From: Candidatus Poribacteria bacterium
Lineage (GTDB): Bacteria > Poribacteria > WGA-4E > GCA-2687025
Assembly: GCA_028818695.1 (NCBI GenBank)
Contig: JAPPNK010000011.1
Coordinates: forward strand, 1-64,000
Direction: 5' to 3'
DNA length: 64,000 bases
Part shown: piece by piece, positions 18,513 through 27,484 of the stretch
Numbering within the stretch: position 1 is the first letter of the stretch
Layout: each line of letters opens with the position of its first letter
The notes under the pieces: generated by a model
Database searches by the model: none
The model's input: only the letters and a program-made list of their open reading frames with translations
What the model was told of the DNA's origin: nothing
Program-made: the position numbers and the translations under genes

Positions 18513-19508
18513 CTAACGTATATCCATATCGCTGCTGTGTCCTGGAAAGATCTTGCTGGACGGATCAATGCGGTTCTTGGCGTAGTTGACAGCGATGGCG
18601 ACCTCTCCGACGCCGGTCGCAATCAGTTTGAGCTTGCCTTCGCACGAGATCACATCTCCCGCCGCAAAAACGCCGGGGCGGTTCGTCTGCATATGATCGT
18701 CCACCAGAATCAGATTTTTATCCAACTCAAGCCCCCAAGTTTTGATCGGTCCAATGTCCGACTTGAACCCGATGCACACAACCATTTCATCCGCCTGTAT
18801 CCGCTTCAGCTCATCCGTCTTCGTATTCCGCAGCGTCAGCGCTTCAAGCCGATCCTCCCCGTGCGCCTCCTGAACGACCCACCAGAGCATGAACTCCACC
18901 GGCAGCTGCATGGCGGCGCGGACGCTGCCCTCATGGGCGCGGAACACGTCGCGGCGGTGGACGACGCGCAAGCTTTTGGCGACCGGCGCCAGATGGAGCG
19001 TCCAGTCGATGGCGGTGTCCCCCCCGCCGACAATGACAACATCCTTGCCTTTATACTTATCCAGCCCGCGCACAACATATTCAACGCCGGCGCCGACCAG
19101 CTCATTCACGCCTGGGCTAGACAGCTGCGTCGGCCGAAGCGATCCGATTCCCGCCGCGATGATGACGGTCCTGGTGTAATGCCGCGCCGCGTTCGTCTGG
19201 ATGATGTAGATGTCTTCCGCTTCGTCGTACTCAAGAGACTCGGAGCGCTCCTCAAGGCAAACCGCCGGATCTTTCCACAGCGCCTGGTCAACCATGTCTT
19301 TGACAAGGTCTTTCGCCAGCACCTTCGGGAAGCCGGGCATATCGTAGATGTACTTTTCGGGATACAGCGCCGTCAACTGCCCGCCCAGCTCCGACAGGCT
19401 GTCGATGATCTTCGTTTTGCATTCGCGCACGCCTGCGTAGAAGGCTCCGAACAAACCGATTGGTCCGCCGCCGATAATCGTGATGTCGTAAACGTCGCGC
19501 CCTGCCAC
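18513..19508 (-). CDS. Ferredoxin/flavodoxin-NADP(+) reductase, thioredoxin-reductase-like (YumC type)
   Basis: FAD enzyme that moves electrons between NADPH and ferredoxin or flavodoxin in the cytosol. 331 residues, the usual size. Visible: FAD-binding DITIIGGGPIGLFGAFYAG near the N-terminus, SLSELGGQLTALYPEKYIYDMPGFP, NAD(P)-binding VVIVGGGDTAIDW, RRDVFRAHE, and the C-terminal GVFAAGDV. The CxxC redox pair of true thioredoxin reductases is absent, which places it with YumC/TrxR-like reductases. The start is a GTG with AGGAGG five bases upstream; the ATG-initiated reading would add 53 residues unlike the family. Monocistronic and convergent with aspS. Confidence 0.88.
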   Translation of the reverse strand: MAGRDVYDITIIGGGPIGLFGAFYAGVRECKTKIIDSLSELGGQLTALYPEKYIYDMPGFPKVLAKDLVKDMVDQALWKDPAVCLEERSESLEYDEAEDIYIIQTNAARHYTRTVIIAAGIGSLRPTQLSSPGVNELVGAGVEYVVRGLDKYKGKDVVIVGGGDTAIDWTLHLAPVAKSLRVVHRRDVFRAHEGSVRAAMQLPVEFMLWWVVQEAHGEDRLEALTLRNTKTDELKRIQADEMVVCIGFKSDIGPIKTWGLELDKNLILVDDHMQTNRPGVFAAGDVISCEGKLKLIATGVGEVAIAVNYAKNRIDPSSKIFPGHSSDMDIR

Positions 19509-19612
19509 CCCAGCCTCCTGAAAGTTATGAAAACAACAACCGCCCCTGATTGTAAAGCAATCGGCGCCAAACGTCAACCGAGACAAACCTGATGGCGGCG
19601 CGCTAAGCAACA

Positions 19613-19696
19613 GCATTCCCACACAAGCGAGAATCCAGAGTCCGACAGACAACATCTGCATCCGCATTCAGAATTGTCCTAACTCAAGAGACAGGT
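19613..19696 (+). repeat. Degenerate partial copy of MITE-like repeat
   Basis: Right-hand part only: a decayed palindrome (CATTCCCACACAAGCGAGAA), TCCAGAGTCC, and an end segment reading TGTCCTAACTCAAGAGACAG instead of TGTCCCAACTTAAG. It lies in the divergent space between the reductase and the DUF1549 gene, with its right end toward the promoter at 19737. Confidence 0.5.
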
Positions 19697-19728
19697 CGCC
19701 AGTTCCGCTTGCGTCAACCCGTCGAACT

Positions 19729-19743
19729 GTGTAAACTTTACAC
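19729..19743. promoter_or_regulatory. Perfect 15-bp palindrome, putative operator
   Basis: GTGTAAA-C-TTTACAC is a perfect 7-1-7 inverted repeat. Its right arm contains the -35 hexamer TTTACA of the promoter that follows, so a bound protein would block RNA polymerase. This is the usual geometry of a repressor site for a dimeric helix-turn-helix regulator. The regulator is unknown and not encoded nearby. Confidence 0.55.
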
Positions 19744-19765
19744 TGCTTATCGCATACCTTATACT
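19737..19765 (+). promoter_or_regulatory. Sigma-70-type promoter of the DUF1549 operon
   Basis: TTTACA (19737-19742), a 17-base spacer and TATACT (19760-19765): five of six consensus bases at each hexamer with ideal spacing. Transcription would begin near 19772, leaving about 36 bases before the ATG at 19808. This argues against an ATG at 19772 as the main start. Confidence 0.68.
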
Positions 19766-19807
19766 GTAGGCATGTTACGCATATCCGAATGCAACCGGGA
19801 GAATCGG

Positions 19808-22282
19808 ATGAGACGGATCAAACGAACGGCTTGGCGTATGGCGCTAGCGGGCGCCATCGTCCTCTGCGGCATCATGAACGCGGCCGCGGCGCAAACGGTC
19901 AAGGTCGAAGAGCTGCGGCTGCAGCCCGCCGAACTGACGCTGCAACATGCGGAGGACGACCGGCGCATTCTGGTCTCCGGCAAAACAAAGGACGGAAGAT
20001 GGATCGATCTCACTGCCGGCGCGACCTATGAAACGCCGCCGGGCATCCTCATTGATGAGGAAGGTTTTTTCCGTCCCGCCGCGGCGGACATTCTACCGCA
20101 AAAGCAACCGCAAGAGGCGGTTGTCGTCGTTTCAGCCGGCGGCAAAACGGCGCGGTTGCCTGTCAAAATAGTCGGCGCGGAAACGAAACCTGTCAGCTTT
20201 GTCCGCGACGTTGTGCCGGTCATCAACCGCGTCGGATGCAGCGCGGGAACCTGCCACGGCGCTGCGAAAGGCAAAAACGGCTTCCACCTCTCCCTGCGCG
20301 GCTACGACCACGAATACGACTATGAATCGCTCGTTCAAGACATCTCAGGGCGCCGATTCAGCCGCGCCTTCCCTGAACAGAGCCTGCTTCTACTTAAACC
20401 GACCGCCGAAGTTCCCCACAAAGGCGGCCAGGTGCTGAAACCCGACTCCCGACACTACCGCCTGCTGCTCCGATGGATCGCCGAGGGGGTCCAGTCGGAT
20501 GTCGGAAAAACGAAGCCTGTTGAACGGTTGGAAGCGTTCCCGACCTCAATGGAGCTCTCCGACGCAGGAGACGTTCAGCAGATGCTCGTCATCGCGCATT
20601 ACGAGGACGGCTCAACGCGCGACGTCACGCGGGAAGCGGTTTTTTCAAGCAGCGCGACCGAGGTCGCTGAAGTCTCCGAAAGCGGCCTTGTGACGGCTCT
20701 CCGCCGAGGCGAATCGGCCGTCTTGATCCGATACGAAGGCGCCTACGAGACAAACGAACTGATTGTCATGGGCGACCGCGAGGGCTTTGAGTGGAAGGAA
20801 ACGCCTGAATTCAACTATGTGGACGCGCATATTCACAACAAGCTGAAACGGATGAAGATACAACCGTCCGAGCTGTGTTCAGACGAGGAATTTATCCGCC
20901 GCGTTTATATCGATCTGACAGGCTTGCCGCCGCAGCCCGAGGATGTGCGCGCCTTTTTAAAGGACGAAACGCCGACGCAAGAAAAACGCGCCGCCCTCGC
21001 CGAACGGCTACTCGCAAGCCCAGAGTATGTGCAGCGGTGGACGCATAAATGGGCGGACCTGCTGCAGTGCAACAGCAAATTTCTCGGCCAAAAAGGCGTC
21101 TGGCTCTTCCGCTCATGGATAGAGCAGTCGATTGCGGAGAACAAGCCGTATGACCAGTTTGTGCGCGAGCTGTTGACGGCGGAAGGCAGCGTCTATAAAA
21201 ACCCCGCCGCCAGCTACTACCGCATCTCGCGCGACAGCTCAACCGCTGTGGAGAACACGACGCAGCTGTTCCTCGGCGTGCGGTTCTCATGCAACAAATG
21301 CCATGACCATCCGTTTGAACGGTGGACGCAAAATCAGTATTACGAGCTGGCGGCGTACTTCTCTGATGTCGCGCGCAAAAACGGAAGGCTGCCCGGCGAC
21401 GAGATCGTGTACACATCGCTCAACCCTGCGCCCGTAACGCATCCAAAGACGATGGCGCCGATCGACCCGTCCGTTCCGTTTGGAGAGGAAAAGGGCGAGA
21501 GCCGCAACCTGCGCGAAGCGCTGGCAAAATGGATGACCTCCGCCGACAATCCGCTCTTCGCCCGTTCCGCTGTCAACCGCGTATGGAGCTACTTCATGGG
21601 GCGCGGCATCATTGAGCCGGTGGACGATGTGCGCTCCAGCAACCCGCCAAGCAACCCAGAGCTGCTGGACGCGCTCGTCAACGAGTTTGTGTCGAAAGGG
21701 TTCGACATGCGGCAGGTCATGCGTACGATCGTGAACTCGAGGGCGTATCAGCTAAGCGTCAAAACGAACCGCTGGAATGAGGATGACGAGCGCAACTTCT
21801 CGCGCGCGATGCCGAAGCGTCTCACGGCGGAGCAGCTGCTGGACGCCATCAGCGCGGCGGCGGGAAGCCGTCCAAAGTTTCCTGGACTGCCGAGCGACTT
21901 CCGCGCCGTCCAGCTGCCGGACAGCCGCATCGAAACGGACGGCTTCCTGAAGCTGTTTGGGCGGCCTGAACGCGAAACGGTCTGCGAATGCGAACGCGCC
22001 GACGAAGTGAGCCTCGCCCACGCAATGAACCTTATCAACGGCGCGACGATCGGCAACGCGCTCATCGACCCGAACGGACGCATTGCGTCGCTCATGAAAT
22101 CGGGCGCGGAGGATCAAGCGGTCGTTGAAGAGCTCTACCTAGCGGCGCTGTGCCGATATCCGCGCGAGGAGGAAATCGCGACAGCTCTCGCGCACATGGC
22201 GGGGGCGGCGTCCAAAACGGAAGGCGCGCAAGACCTGCTCTGGGCTTTGCTGAACAGCCCCGCCTTTTTATTCAACCGGTAA
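19808..22282 (+). CDS. Secreted DUF1549/DUF1553 (PSD1-type) protein with BIG2-like domain
   Basis: 824 residues after a signal peptide (MRRIKRTAWRMALAG...NAAAA). In order: a beta-rich N-terminus, a cytochrome-like segment GCSAGTCHGAAKGKNGF with Cx4CH around 140, a BIG2-like Ig domain (about 240-320), DUF1549 (DAHIHNKLKRMKIQPSELCS, DLTGLPPQPEDVRAFL) and, after a second motif CNKCHDHPFERW, DUF1553 (ALAKWMTSADNPLFARSAVN...VNSRAYQLS). Proteins of this plan are abundant in Planctomycetes and relatives and nearly always pair with DUF1501 genes, as here. Their activity is not firmly known; a role in extracellular polysaccharide or protein breakdown is proposed. GGGAG lies 7 bases before the ATG. Confidence 0.88.
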   Translation: MRRIKRTAWRMALAGAIVLCGIMNAAAAQTVKVEELRLQPAELTLQHAEDDRRILVSGKTKDGRWIDLTAGATYETPPGILIDEEGFFRPAAADILPQKQPQEAVVVVSAGGKTARLPVKIVGAETKPVSFVRDVVPVINRVGCSAGTCHGAAKGKNGFHLSLRGYDHEYDYESLVQDISGRRFSRAFPEQSLLLLKPTAEVPHKGGQVLKPDSRHYRLLLRWIAEGVQSDVGKTKPVERLEAFPTSMELSDAGDVQQMLVIAHYEDGSTRDVTREAVFSSSATEVAEVSESGLVTALRRGESAVLIRYEGAYETNELIVMGDREGFEWKETPEFNYVDAHIHNKLKRMKIQPSELCSDEEFIRRVYIDLTGLPPQPEDVRAFLKDETPTQEKRAALAERLLASPEYVQRWTHKWADLLQCNSKFLGQKGVWLFRSWIEQSIAENKPYDQFVRELLTAEGSVYKNPAASYYRISRDSSTAVENTTQLFLGVRFSCNKCHDHPFERWTQNQYYELAAYFSDVARKNGRLPGDEIVYTSLNPAPVTHPKTMAPIDPSVPFGEEKGESRNLREALAKWMTSADNPLFARSAVNRVWSYFMGRGIIEPVDDVRSSNPPSNPELLDALVNEFVSKGFDMRQVMRTIVNSRAYQLSVKTNRWNEDDERNFSRAMPKRLTAEQLLDAISAAAGSRPKFPGLPSDFRAVQLPDSRIETDGFLKLFGRPERETVCECERADEVSLAHAMNLINGATIGNALIDPNGRIASLMKSGAEDQAVVEELYLAALCRYPREEEIATALAHMAGAASKTEGAQDLLWALLNSPAFLFNR

Positions 22283-22336
22283 CCGAATTGGAGTCTCAAT
22301 GAACGCAACGGAGAAGACGGTCGAAAGGAGCGTACG

Positions 22337-23785
22337 ATGCTGAGATTTACAGGCAAACAGGGGCGGCTGTGCGACAGCGTGTCGCGCAGGGAGTTTCTTC
22401 GCGTCGGCGGAGCGGCGATGCTCGGATTGAGCGTCCCAAAACTGCTCGCCCTGCAAGACGCCCAGGCAAGCGCGGCGCCAGACCTGTCCCAGCCCTTAAA
22501 CGGCTTTGGGAAAGCGAAATCGGTCATCCTGCTCTTCCTGCAGGGCGGCCCGAGCCATATCGACATCTGGGATCCGAAGCCGGACGCGCCGTCGAATATA
22601 CGCGGCGAATTCAAACCGATCAAAACGAATGTGCCGGGCATCTGGCTGTCGGAGACGATGCCTCTCCTAGCGCAGCAGATGGACAAAGCGGCTCTGATCC
22701 GCTCCGTCAGCTACACGCCCGCCGGGCTTTTCAACCACACAGCGGCGATGTATCAGATGGTGACAGGCTCCACGCCGGACGAGGTGGCGCCGTCGGGGCA
22801 GCTGGACCCGCCGTCGCCGGATGATCATCCAAATGTGGCGTCGCATGTGTCCAATTTCCGCCCGTCAGACGAACCGATGCTCTCGGCGGTTCAGCTGCCG
22901 AGGCCGATGCAGGAGAGCAATATCGTCGGGAAGGGCGGAAACGCAGGCTTCCTCGGCCGGGCGCATGACCCGTATTTCCTGTTCCAAGACCCGAATCAGG
23001 ACATCAAGCTGGACGACCTGAGCCTGCGCCCCGAAGTGCCGGCGGCGCGGCTTGAAAAACGCGCGTCGCTGCTGGAAACGGTCAACGCCAGCATGCCTGA
23101 AATCGAGCGCGTCGCCGATGAATTCGCCCTCGGCAGCTACTACGAAAAAGCGTATGAGCTGATACTGTCGCAGCGGGCGCGCAACGCCTTCGACCTCACA
23201 AAAGAGCCGGACGCTGTCCGCGAGCGGTACGGACGGCACACATGGGGGCAAAGCGTTCTCATGGCGCGGCGGCTCATTGAAGCGGGAACGCGCTTTGTGC
23301 AGGTGAACTGGCCCTCCGTGGCGAACGGCGACCCGCGCACAACCGCTTGGGACACGCATGCGGCGAACTTTGGACCGCTGCGCAACCTGCATTGTCCGAA
23401 GCTGGACAGCGCCCTTTCGGCTCTGCTGGAAGACCTTGACCAACGCGGAATGCTGGAAGAAACGCTTGTTCTCGCCATCGGCGAATTCGGACGCTCGCCG
23501 AAGCTGGGCGTCAGCACCTCAGGCAACTCCAACGCGCCGGACGGACGCGACCACTGGCCCTACTGCTACACGGGCTTGATCGCAGGCGGCGGCGTACAGG
23601 GCGGACAGGTGTACGGCAAGTCGGACGAAACCGGTTCGTCGCCGCTGGAAAACCCGGTCCATCCGCGCGACATCCTAGCGACGGTCTACCACACGCTGGG
23701 AATCGATCCGCATACGGAGGTGCTGAACCACCTTGACCAGCCGCGCGAACTGGTTTTGGGCGATCCGATACTGGGGCTGTTCTAA
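22337..23785 (+). CDS. Tat-exported DUF1501 protein
   Basis: 482 residues with a twin-arginine leader (SRREFLRVGGAAMLGLS, about 16-32). The body belongs to DUF1501, thought to share the alkaline-phosphatase/sulfatase fold: VILLFLQGGPSHIDIWDPKP near 60, DTHAANFGPLRNLHCPKLD near 340, LVLAIGEFGRSPKLG near 380, and DGRDHWPYCYTGLIAGGG, whose Asp/His residues are probable metal ligands. It directly follows the DUF1549 partner (54-base gap, AAAGGAG before the ATG), the standard arrangement of this cassette. The pair is inferred to act together outside the cytoplasmic membrane; the substrate is unknown. Confidence 0.88.
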   Translation: MLRFTGKQGRLCDSVSRREFLRVGGAAMLGLSVPKLLALQDAQASAAPDLSQPLNGFGKAKSVILLFLQGGPSHIDIWDPKPDAPSNIRGEFKPIKTNVPGIWLSETMPLLAQQMDKAALIRSVSYTPAGLFNHTAAMYQMVTGSTPDEVAPSGQLDPPSPDDHPNVASHVSNFRPSDEPMLSAVQLPRPMQESNIVGKGGNAGFLGRAHDPYFLFQDPNQDIKLDDLSLRPEVPAARLEKRASLLETVNASMPEIERVADEFALGSYYEKAYELILSQRARNAFDLTKEPDAVRERYGRHTWGQSVLMARRLIEAGTRFVQVNWPSVANGDPRTTAWDTHAANFGPLRNLHCPKLDSALSALLEDLDQRGMLEETLVLAIGEFGRSPKLGVSTSGNSNAPDGRDHWPYCYTGLIAGGGVQGGQVYGKSDETGSSPLENPVHPRDILATVYHTLGIDPHTEVLNHLDQPRELVLGDPILGLF

Positions 23786-23848
23786 GAAGGACGCGGTACG
23801 GCGGCTGGGCATGACGATAATTTCATCCCAGCCGCCATCCCTGCCGGT

Positions 23849-23918
23849 CGTCATTCCCGCGCAAGCGGGAATCCAGAGTCCTAACAAACGACGTTTGCGT
23901 TCAAATTAAGGTAAAGTC
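23849..23918 (+). repeat. Partial copy of MITE-like repeat
   Basis: Keeps an intact core palindrome GTCATTCCCGCGCAAGCGGG, then AATCCAGAGTCC and a decayed right part in which GTTTGCGTTCAAATTAAGG replaces the usual end. It lies between the DUF1501 gene and the unknown gene at 23979, where it may also act as a transcript-end hairpin. Confidence 0.55.
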
Positions 23919-23978
23919 GGCAGACCAAGTTTAAACGCGTACGCGACGAAGCGCGGAAGGAGCATAAATATCACAGAA

Positions 23979-24935
23979 TTGAAGCCTGAATTGGTCGAGG
24001 CGGAAAAGAACGACGAGGTAGCTGCGGCGCAGGCGGAGGTAGAAAAGACGGCTGAAGCGTATAAGGCAGCGCAGGTTGCGCTGAATAATAGCCTGACGGA
24101 ATTGAAGTATACAGCGAGGAAGGCACTGGAAGAAGCCGCTCCTGATGAGTGGGAGGCGTTGGCCGCTGCATGGAATGCTCTGGACAACGCTGTCTACGAT
24201 GCCATGAACGAGCGGGCGCTTCTAGCATCTCATTTTGCTAATCTTGGTTTTGATGGATTCGAGCCGGTATTTATTTATGAAAAATTCGCGCCTGAGGAAT
24301 ATGAAGCGTGGTCTGATATGGGGAATTGGGGCGGCTCCGAGGAGTTAGCCTTCGAAATAGCTGTTGCGGAGTCTGTTGAGTCGTTGATAGTAGCTGCGAA
24401 GTTGAAACTGGTTATGCCTGACGAATGGGCGGCGTATGAAACGGCGCATGCAACCTTAAAAGAGAAAGCTCCTGCGGAGTGTGCGGCGTATGAAGCGGCA
24501 CTGGCGCAGTGGATATTGCGGTGTAGGAGGGATGAATTAACGCGTAAGCTTGAGCAACGGGCGTCAGGCGTGCGCGACGCATATCATGCGTTGCTAGATG
24601 TAGAATGGCATGTGAAGTGGGCTGAACAGTTGGCACATGTGGCGAGTGAATTCCATCATGAGGGGGATGATTACGATCTTCCCTGCGCGATTGCGGCATT
24701 GGCTGCTATGTTCCAAGCGTTTGAGTCGGCGCAGAAGACTGAGAACAGTATTTTGAGAGTGCCTATGCCATACAAGACGGTCAAGGCGATGAAAAAAGCA
24801 TTTTTTGCAGTGCATAAGGCATTTCGCAAAATTCTTTCATTAAAGGGTAATGAATGGTCTGAATGGTATGATATATTGATTGAATGCAAAAGCGAGGCGG
24901 ATAAGGATCGTCAAGAGCGGAAGGCTTCATCATGA
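23979..24935 (+). CDS. Unknown helical, coiled-coil-prone protein without an ATG start
   Basis: Not recognised. About 318 residues, rich in Ala, Glu and Lys with heptad-like stretches (EAEKNDEVAAAQAEVEKTAEAYKAA as the N-terminus, split across two helices) and aromatic-acidic patches such as PDEWEALAAAW and PDEWAAYETAH, which look like internal repeats. No signal peptide, so probably cytoplasmic. No ATG or GTG exists between the upstream in-frame stop (23907) and here; the start is given as TTG, but AAGGAG (23957-23962) is better spaced, 7 bases, for an ATC codon at 23970. Base composition is less GC-rich than its neighbours. Its end overlaps the PPC gene by ATGA, so it is translated with it. 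Confidence 0.6.
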   Translation: MKPELVEAEKNDEVAAAQAEVEKTAEAYKAAQVALNNSLTELKYTARKALEEAAPDEWEALAAAWNALDNAVYDAMNERALLASHFANLGFDGFEPVFIYEKFAPEEYEAWSDMGNWGGSEELAFEIAVAESVESLIVAAKLKLVMPDEWAAYETAHATLKEKAPAECAAYEAALAQWILRCRRDELTRKLEQRASGVRDAYHALLDVEWHVKWAEQLAHVASEFHHEGDDYDLPCAIAALAAMFQAFESAQKTENSILRVPMPYKTVKAMKKAFFAVHKAFRKILSLKGNEWSEWYDILIECKSEADKDRQERKASS

Positions 24936-27424
24936 AACGCGCATGGCGTGTCGCTGTACTATTAATGTGTATCGTCTGGGCGGGCGCGGCGTACGGGCAG
25001 GCGCAGCCCGTTCTTGAGGCGGTCTCGCCGCAGGGGGCGCAGCGCGGGCAGACCGTCACGCTCACCCTGCGCGGACGCAACATCGGGCGCGCGGACGCTC
25101 TCCTCTTCAACGTCGAAGGCGTCGCGTCCGAGATCAAGGCGCTCATGAGCGAAGCGGACGCGGTCATCGCAGGGGACGGCATCGAAGCGCGCGTCGACAG
25201 CCCGCAAACGATTTCCGCGACGATTGTCGTCTCGCCCAACGCTCCCATCGGCGTCCACACGGCGCGCCTCCGCACGCCCGACGGCGTCTCAACAGGGCGC
25301 AACTTCATCATCGGAAACATGCCCGAATTGACGGAAGCGGAGCCGAACTCCTCCCTTCAAAAACCGCAGGAGGTGACGCTGCCGATTACGATCAGCGGCG
25401 TCGTCTCTTCCGCCAACGACCGCGACGCGTTCCGTTTCAACGCGCAGCAAGGAACGCGCCTCATCGCGGACGTTCTCGCGCAGCGCATGGGTTCCCCGCT
25501 CGACTCCTACATCGCCCTGTTCGATGCGGAGGGCAAGGAGCTGGCGCGCAACGACATCTTCAACGGCCTGGATTCGCAGATCGACTTCACGGCGCCGAAG
25601 ACAGGAGTCTACACGCTGCTGGTGCGCGATTCGCAGTATCGGGGCGGCGGCAATTACACGTACCGGTTGAGCCTCGGCGCGCTGCCGCGTCTGGACGGCA
25701 TCTTTCCCTTAGGCGGAAAGCGCGGCGCGGAGAGCGTCGTCGCCCTGACAGGCAGAAACCTTGGCGGCGTCAACTCCATGCGCGTCTCCATCGCGCCGGA
25801 CGCGCCGCTCGGCCTCCGCGAGACGCGCCTTTTCACGCCGACAGGTTATGTGACGAACGCGCTGCTCTTCCAGGTGGAAGACCTGCCTGAAGCGACCGAA
25901 AAAGAGCCGAACGACGCGCTGGATAAAGCGAACGCCGTTCCGCTCCCCTCCGTCGTCAACGGACGAATCGACAAACCGGGCGACCGAGACCGATTCAAGT
26001 TTCAAGCGAAAGCGGGGCAGCAGATCATTTTTGAAACGTACGCAAGCCGACTCGGCTCGGAGCTGGACGCGCTCTTGAGCTTATACGGACCGCCGCCTCC
26101 AGCCCCTGCAGCCGCCGAGGGCGAAACGCCTCCCCCCGCGCCTCCTCCTCCGCTTTTGGCGGTGAACGACGACGGCGTCGGTCCGGAGGCGCGCTTCGCC
26201 TTCAACTTCCCCGCCGACGGCGAATACTCCATCGAGATACGCGACCTGAGCGCCAACGGCGGCGCCAACTTTGCATACCGCCTGCGCGCCGCGCCCCGCC
26301 GACCGGATTTCAATGTGAACGCCGCGCCGACGAATCCTGCCAAGGTCGGAAACGCTGTGGACAACGGCATCGCGCGCATCGGCCAAGGCGGAACGACAGC
26401 GTTCAATGTGAACATCGGCAGAATCGACGGCTTCAACGGACCGCTGCGAATCGAAAGCCGCGGCCTCCCGCCCAATTACGCGGTCAGCTCCGCCGAATTA
26501 GCCGCCGGAAAATCGAACGCGCTGGTGACGGTGACGGCTCCCGAAGACGCGCGATTGGAGACATTGACGCTCCGTTTCGCCGCGGTCGGCTCCATCGGCG
26601 GGCGGCGCGTTGAGCGCGCATCCAGCCCGATTCTGCTGACGGCGCTGCCGCGTCCGCCGTTTCGTCTTGAGATGGCTGAACCGTCGCTCTCCGCGCTTCA
26701 AGACCAAAACGCGGCGGCGAACATCATGGCGGCTCGCTCAGACGGATTCGCGGCTCCGATCGCCCTTTCAATCGTCGGCTTGCCGGCGTTGTCGACGCAG
26801 GTCGCCCCCGCTATCGGGCAGGGCGCCAACCGCTCAACGGTGACAATACGCGCTTGGAACATCAACGGTCGAACGGACGACCGCACCGTCCCCGCGGCGG
26901 GGGAGCAGTATATAACCGTGCGCGGAACGGCGACCGTCAACGGCGTCGTCTACACGCAAACGACGCCCGCGGTACGGCTGCAGATTCTAGAGGCGCCGTT
27001 TGTGGTGCGCGTTCAGCCGGTGCGGCAAAGCTTCGTCGTCTCAAACCCTGAAGCGCCGCCCGAAGAAGAAACCGCGGACGTCCCAACGGCGGACGGAGCG
27101 GAAGAATCGGCAGAAGAGCCTGAATCTGAGGCGAACGGAGCCGCCGAAACGCCTGAAACCATCGACGCGGAATTGACGCTAACGCTGGTGCGCCGCGGAG
27201 GTTTCACAGGCGCGGTCGACATCGCCGCCGTCAACCTGCCTGAAGGTTTGACCGCCGACCCTGTGCGCGTCGCAGACGGAGCGTCCGAGGCGAAGGTGAC
27301 GGTGAAAGCGGCGCGGACGATGAAGGCGGGCGACTACCGCTTTCACTTCATCGGCAAAGCGACCATCAACGGCCGCCCGTTTCAACAGATCACCTCCACG
27401 GTAACGGCGAAGATCATTCAATAA
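24932..27424 (+). CDS. Secreted PPC-domain protein
   Basis: 830 residues with a signal peptide (MKRAWRVAVLLMCIVWAGAAYG). An IPT-like domain (AVSPQGAQRGQTVTLTLRG) is followed by a first PPC (bacterial pre-peptidase C-terminal) beta-sandwich at about 130-245 (EAEPNSSLQKPQE ... DRDAFRFNAQQG), a second at about 325-450 (EKEPNDALDKANAVPLP ... GDRDRFKFQAKAG) interrupted by a Pro-rich loop, then Ig-like modules and an acidic Glu/Ala linker near 705-735. PPC domains often attach secreted enzymes to substrates. It completes the DUF1549-DUF1501 cassette and probably acts with it at the cell surface. No catalytic motif is seen. Confidence 0.85.
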   Translation: MKRAWRVAVLLMCIVWAGAAYGQAQPVLEAVSPQGAQRGQTVTLTLRGRNIGRADALLFNVEGVASEIKALMSEADAVIAGDGIEARVDSPQTISATIVVSPNAPIGVHTARLRTPDGVSTGRNFIIGNMPELTEAEPNSSLQKPQEVTLPITISGVVSSANDRDAFRFNAQQGTRLIADVLAQRMGSPLDSYIALFDAEGKELARNDIFNGLDSQIDFTAPKTGVYTLLVRDSQYRGGGNYTYRLSLGALPRLDGIFPLGGKRGAESVVALTGRNLGGVNSMRVSIAPDAPLGLRETRLFTPTGYVTNALLFQVEDLPEATEKEPNDALDKANAVPLPSVVNGRIDKPGDRDRFKFQAKAGQQIIFETYASRLGSELDALLSLYGPPPPAPAAAEGETPPPAPPPPLLAVNDDGVGPEARFAFNFPADGEYSIEIRDLSANGGANFAYRLRAAPRRPDFNVNAAPTNPAKVGNAVDNGIARIGQGGTTAFNVNIGRIDGFNGPLRIESRGLPPNYAVSSAELAAGKSNALVTVTAPEDARLETLTLRFAAVGSIGGRRVERASSPILLTALPRPPFRLEMAEPSLSALQDQNAAANIMAARSDGFAAPIALSIVGLPALSTQVAPAIGQGANRSTVTIRAWNINGRTDDRTVPAAGEQYITVRGTATVNGVVYTQTTPAVRLQILEAPFVVRVQPVRQSFVVSNPEAPPEEETADVPTADGAEESAEEPESEANGAAETPETIDAELTLTLVRRGGFTGAVDIAAVNLPEGLTADPVRVADGASEAKVTVKAARTMKAGDYRFHFIGKATINGRPFQQITSTVTAKIIQ

Positions 27425-27484
27425 CAAAGCGGTCAGACCCCGCGCTTGACGCGAGACGGAAAGCCAGAAGCGGCGCAGATTAAC

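Noticed and set aside
18537-19592. 351-codon open frame antisense to the reductase gene
   Set aside because: Arg/His-rich mirror translation of a well-supported flavoprotein gene.
19772-19807. ATG at 19772 as start of the DUF1549 protein
   Set aside because: It falls on the predicted transcription start and has no ribosome site; the signal peptide begins at 19808 after GGGAG.
20210-20280. CSAGTCHG in the DUF1549 protein as a standard CxxCH heme site
   Set aside because: Spacing is four residues between the cysteines (Cx4CH), common in this subgroup; heme attachment cannot be assumed.
23849-23880. Palindromic repeats as a CRISPR array
   Set aside because: Copies are dispersed over tens of kilobases, with no regular spacers and no cas genes.
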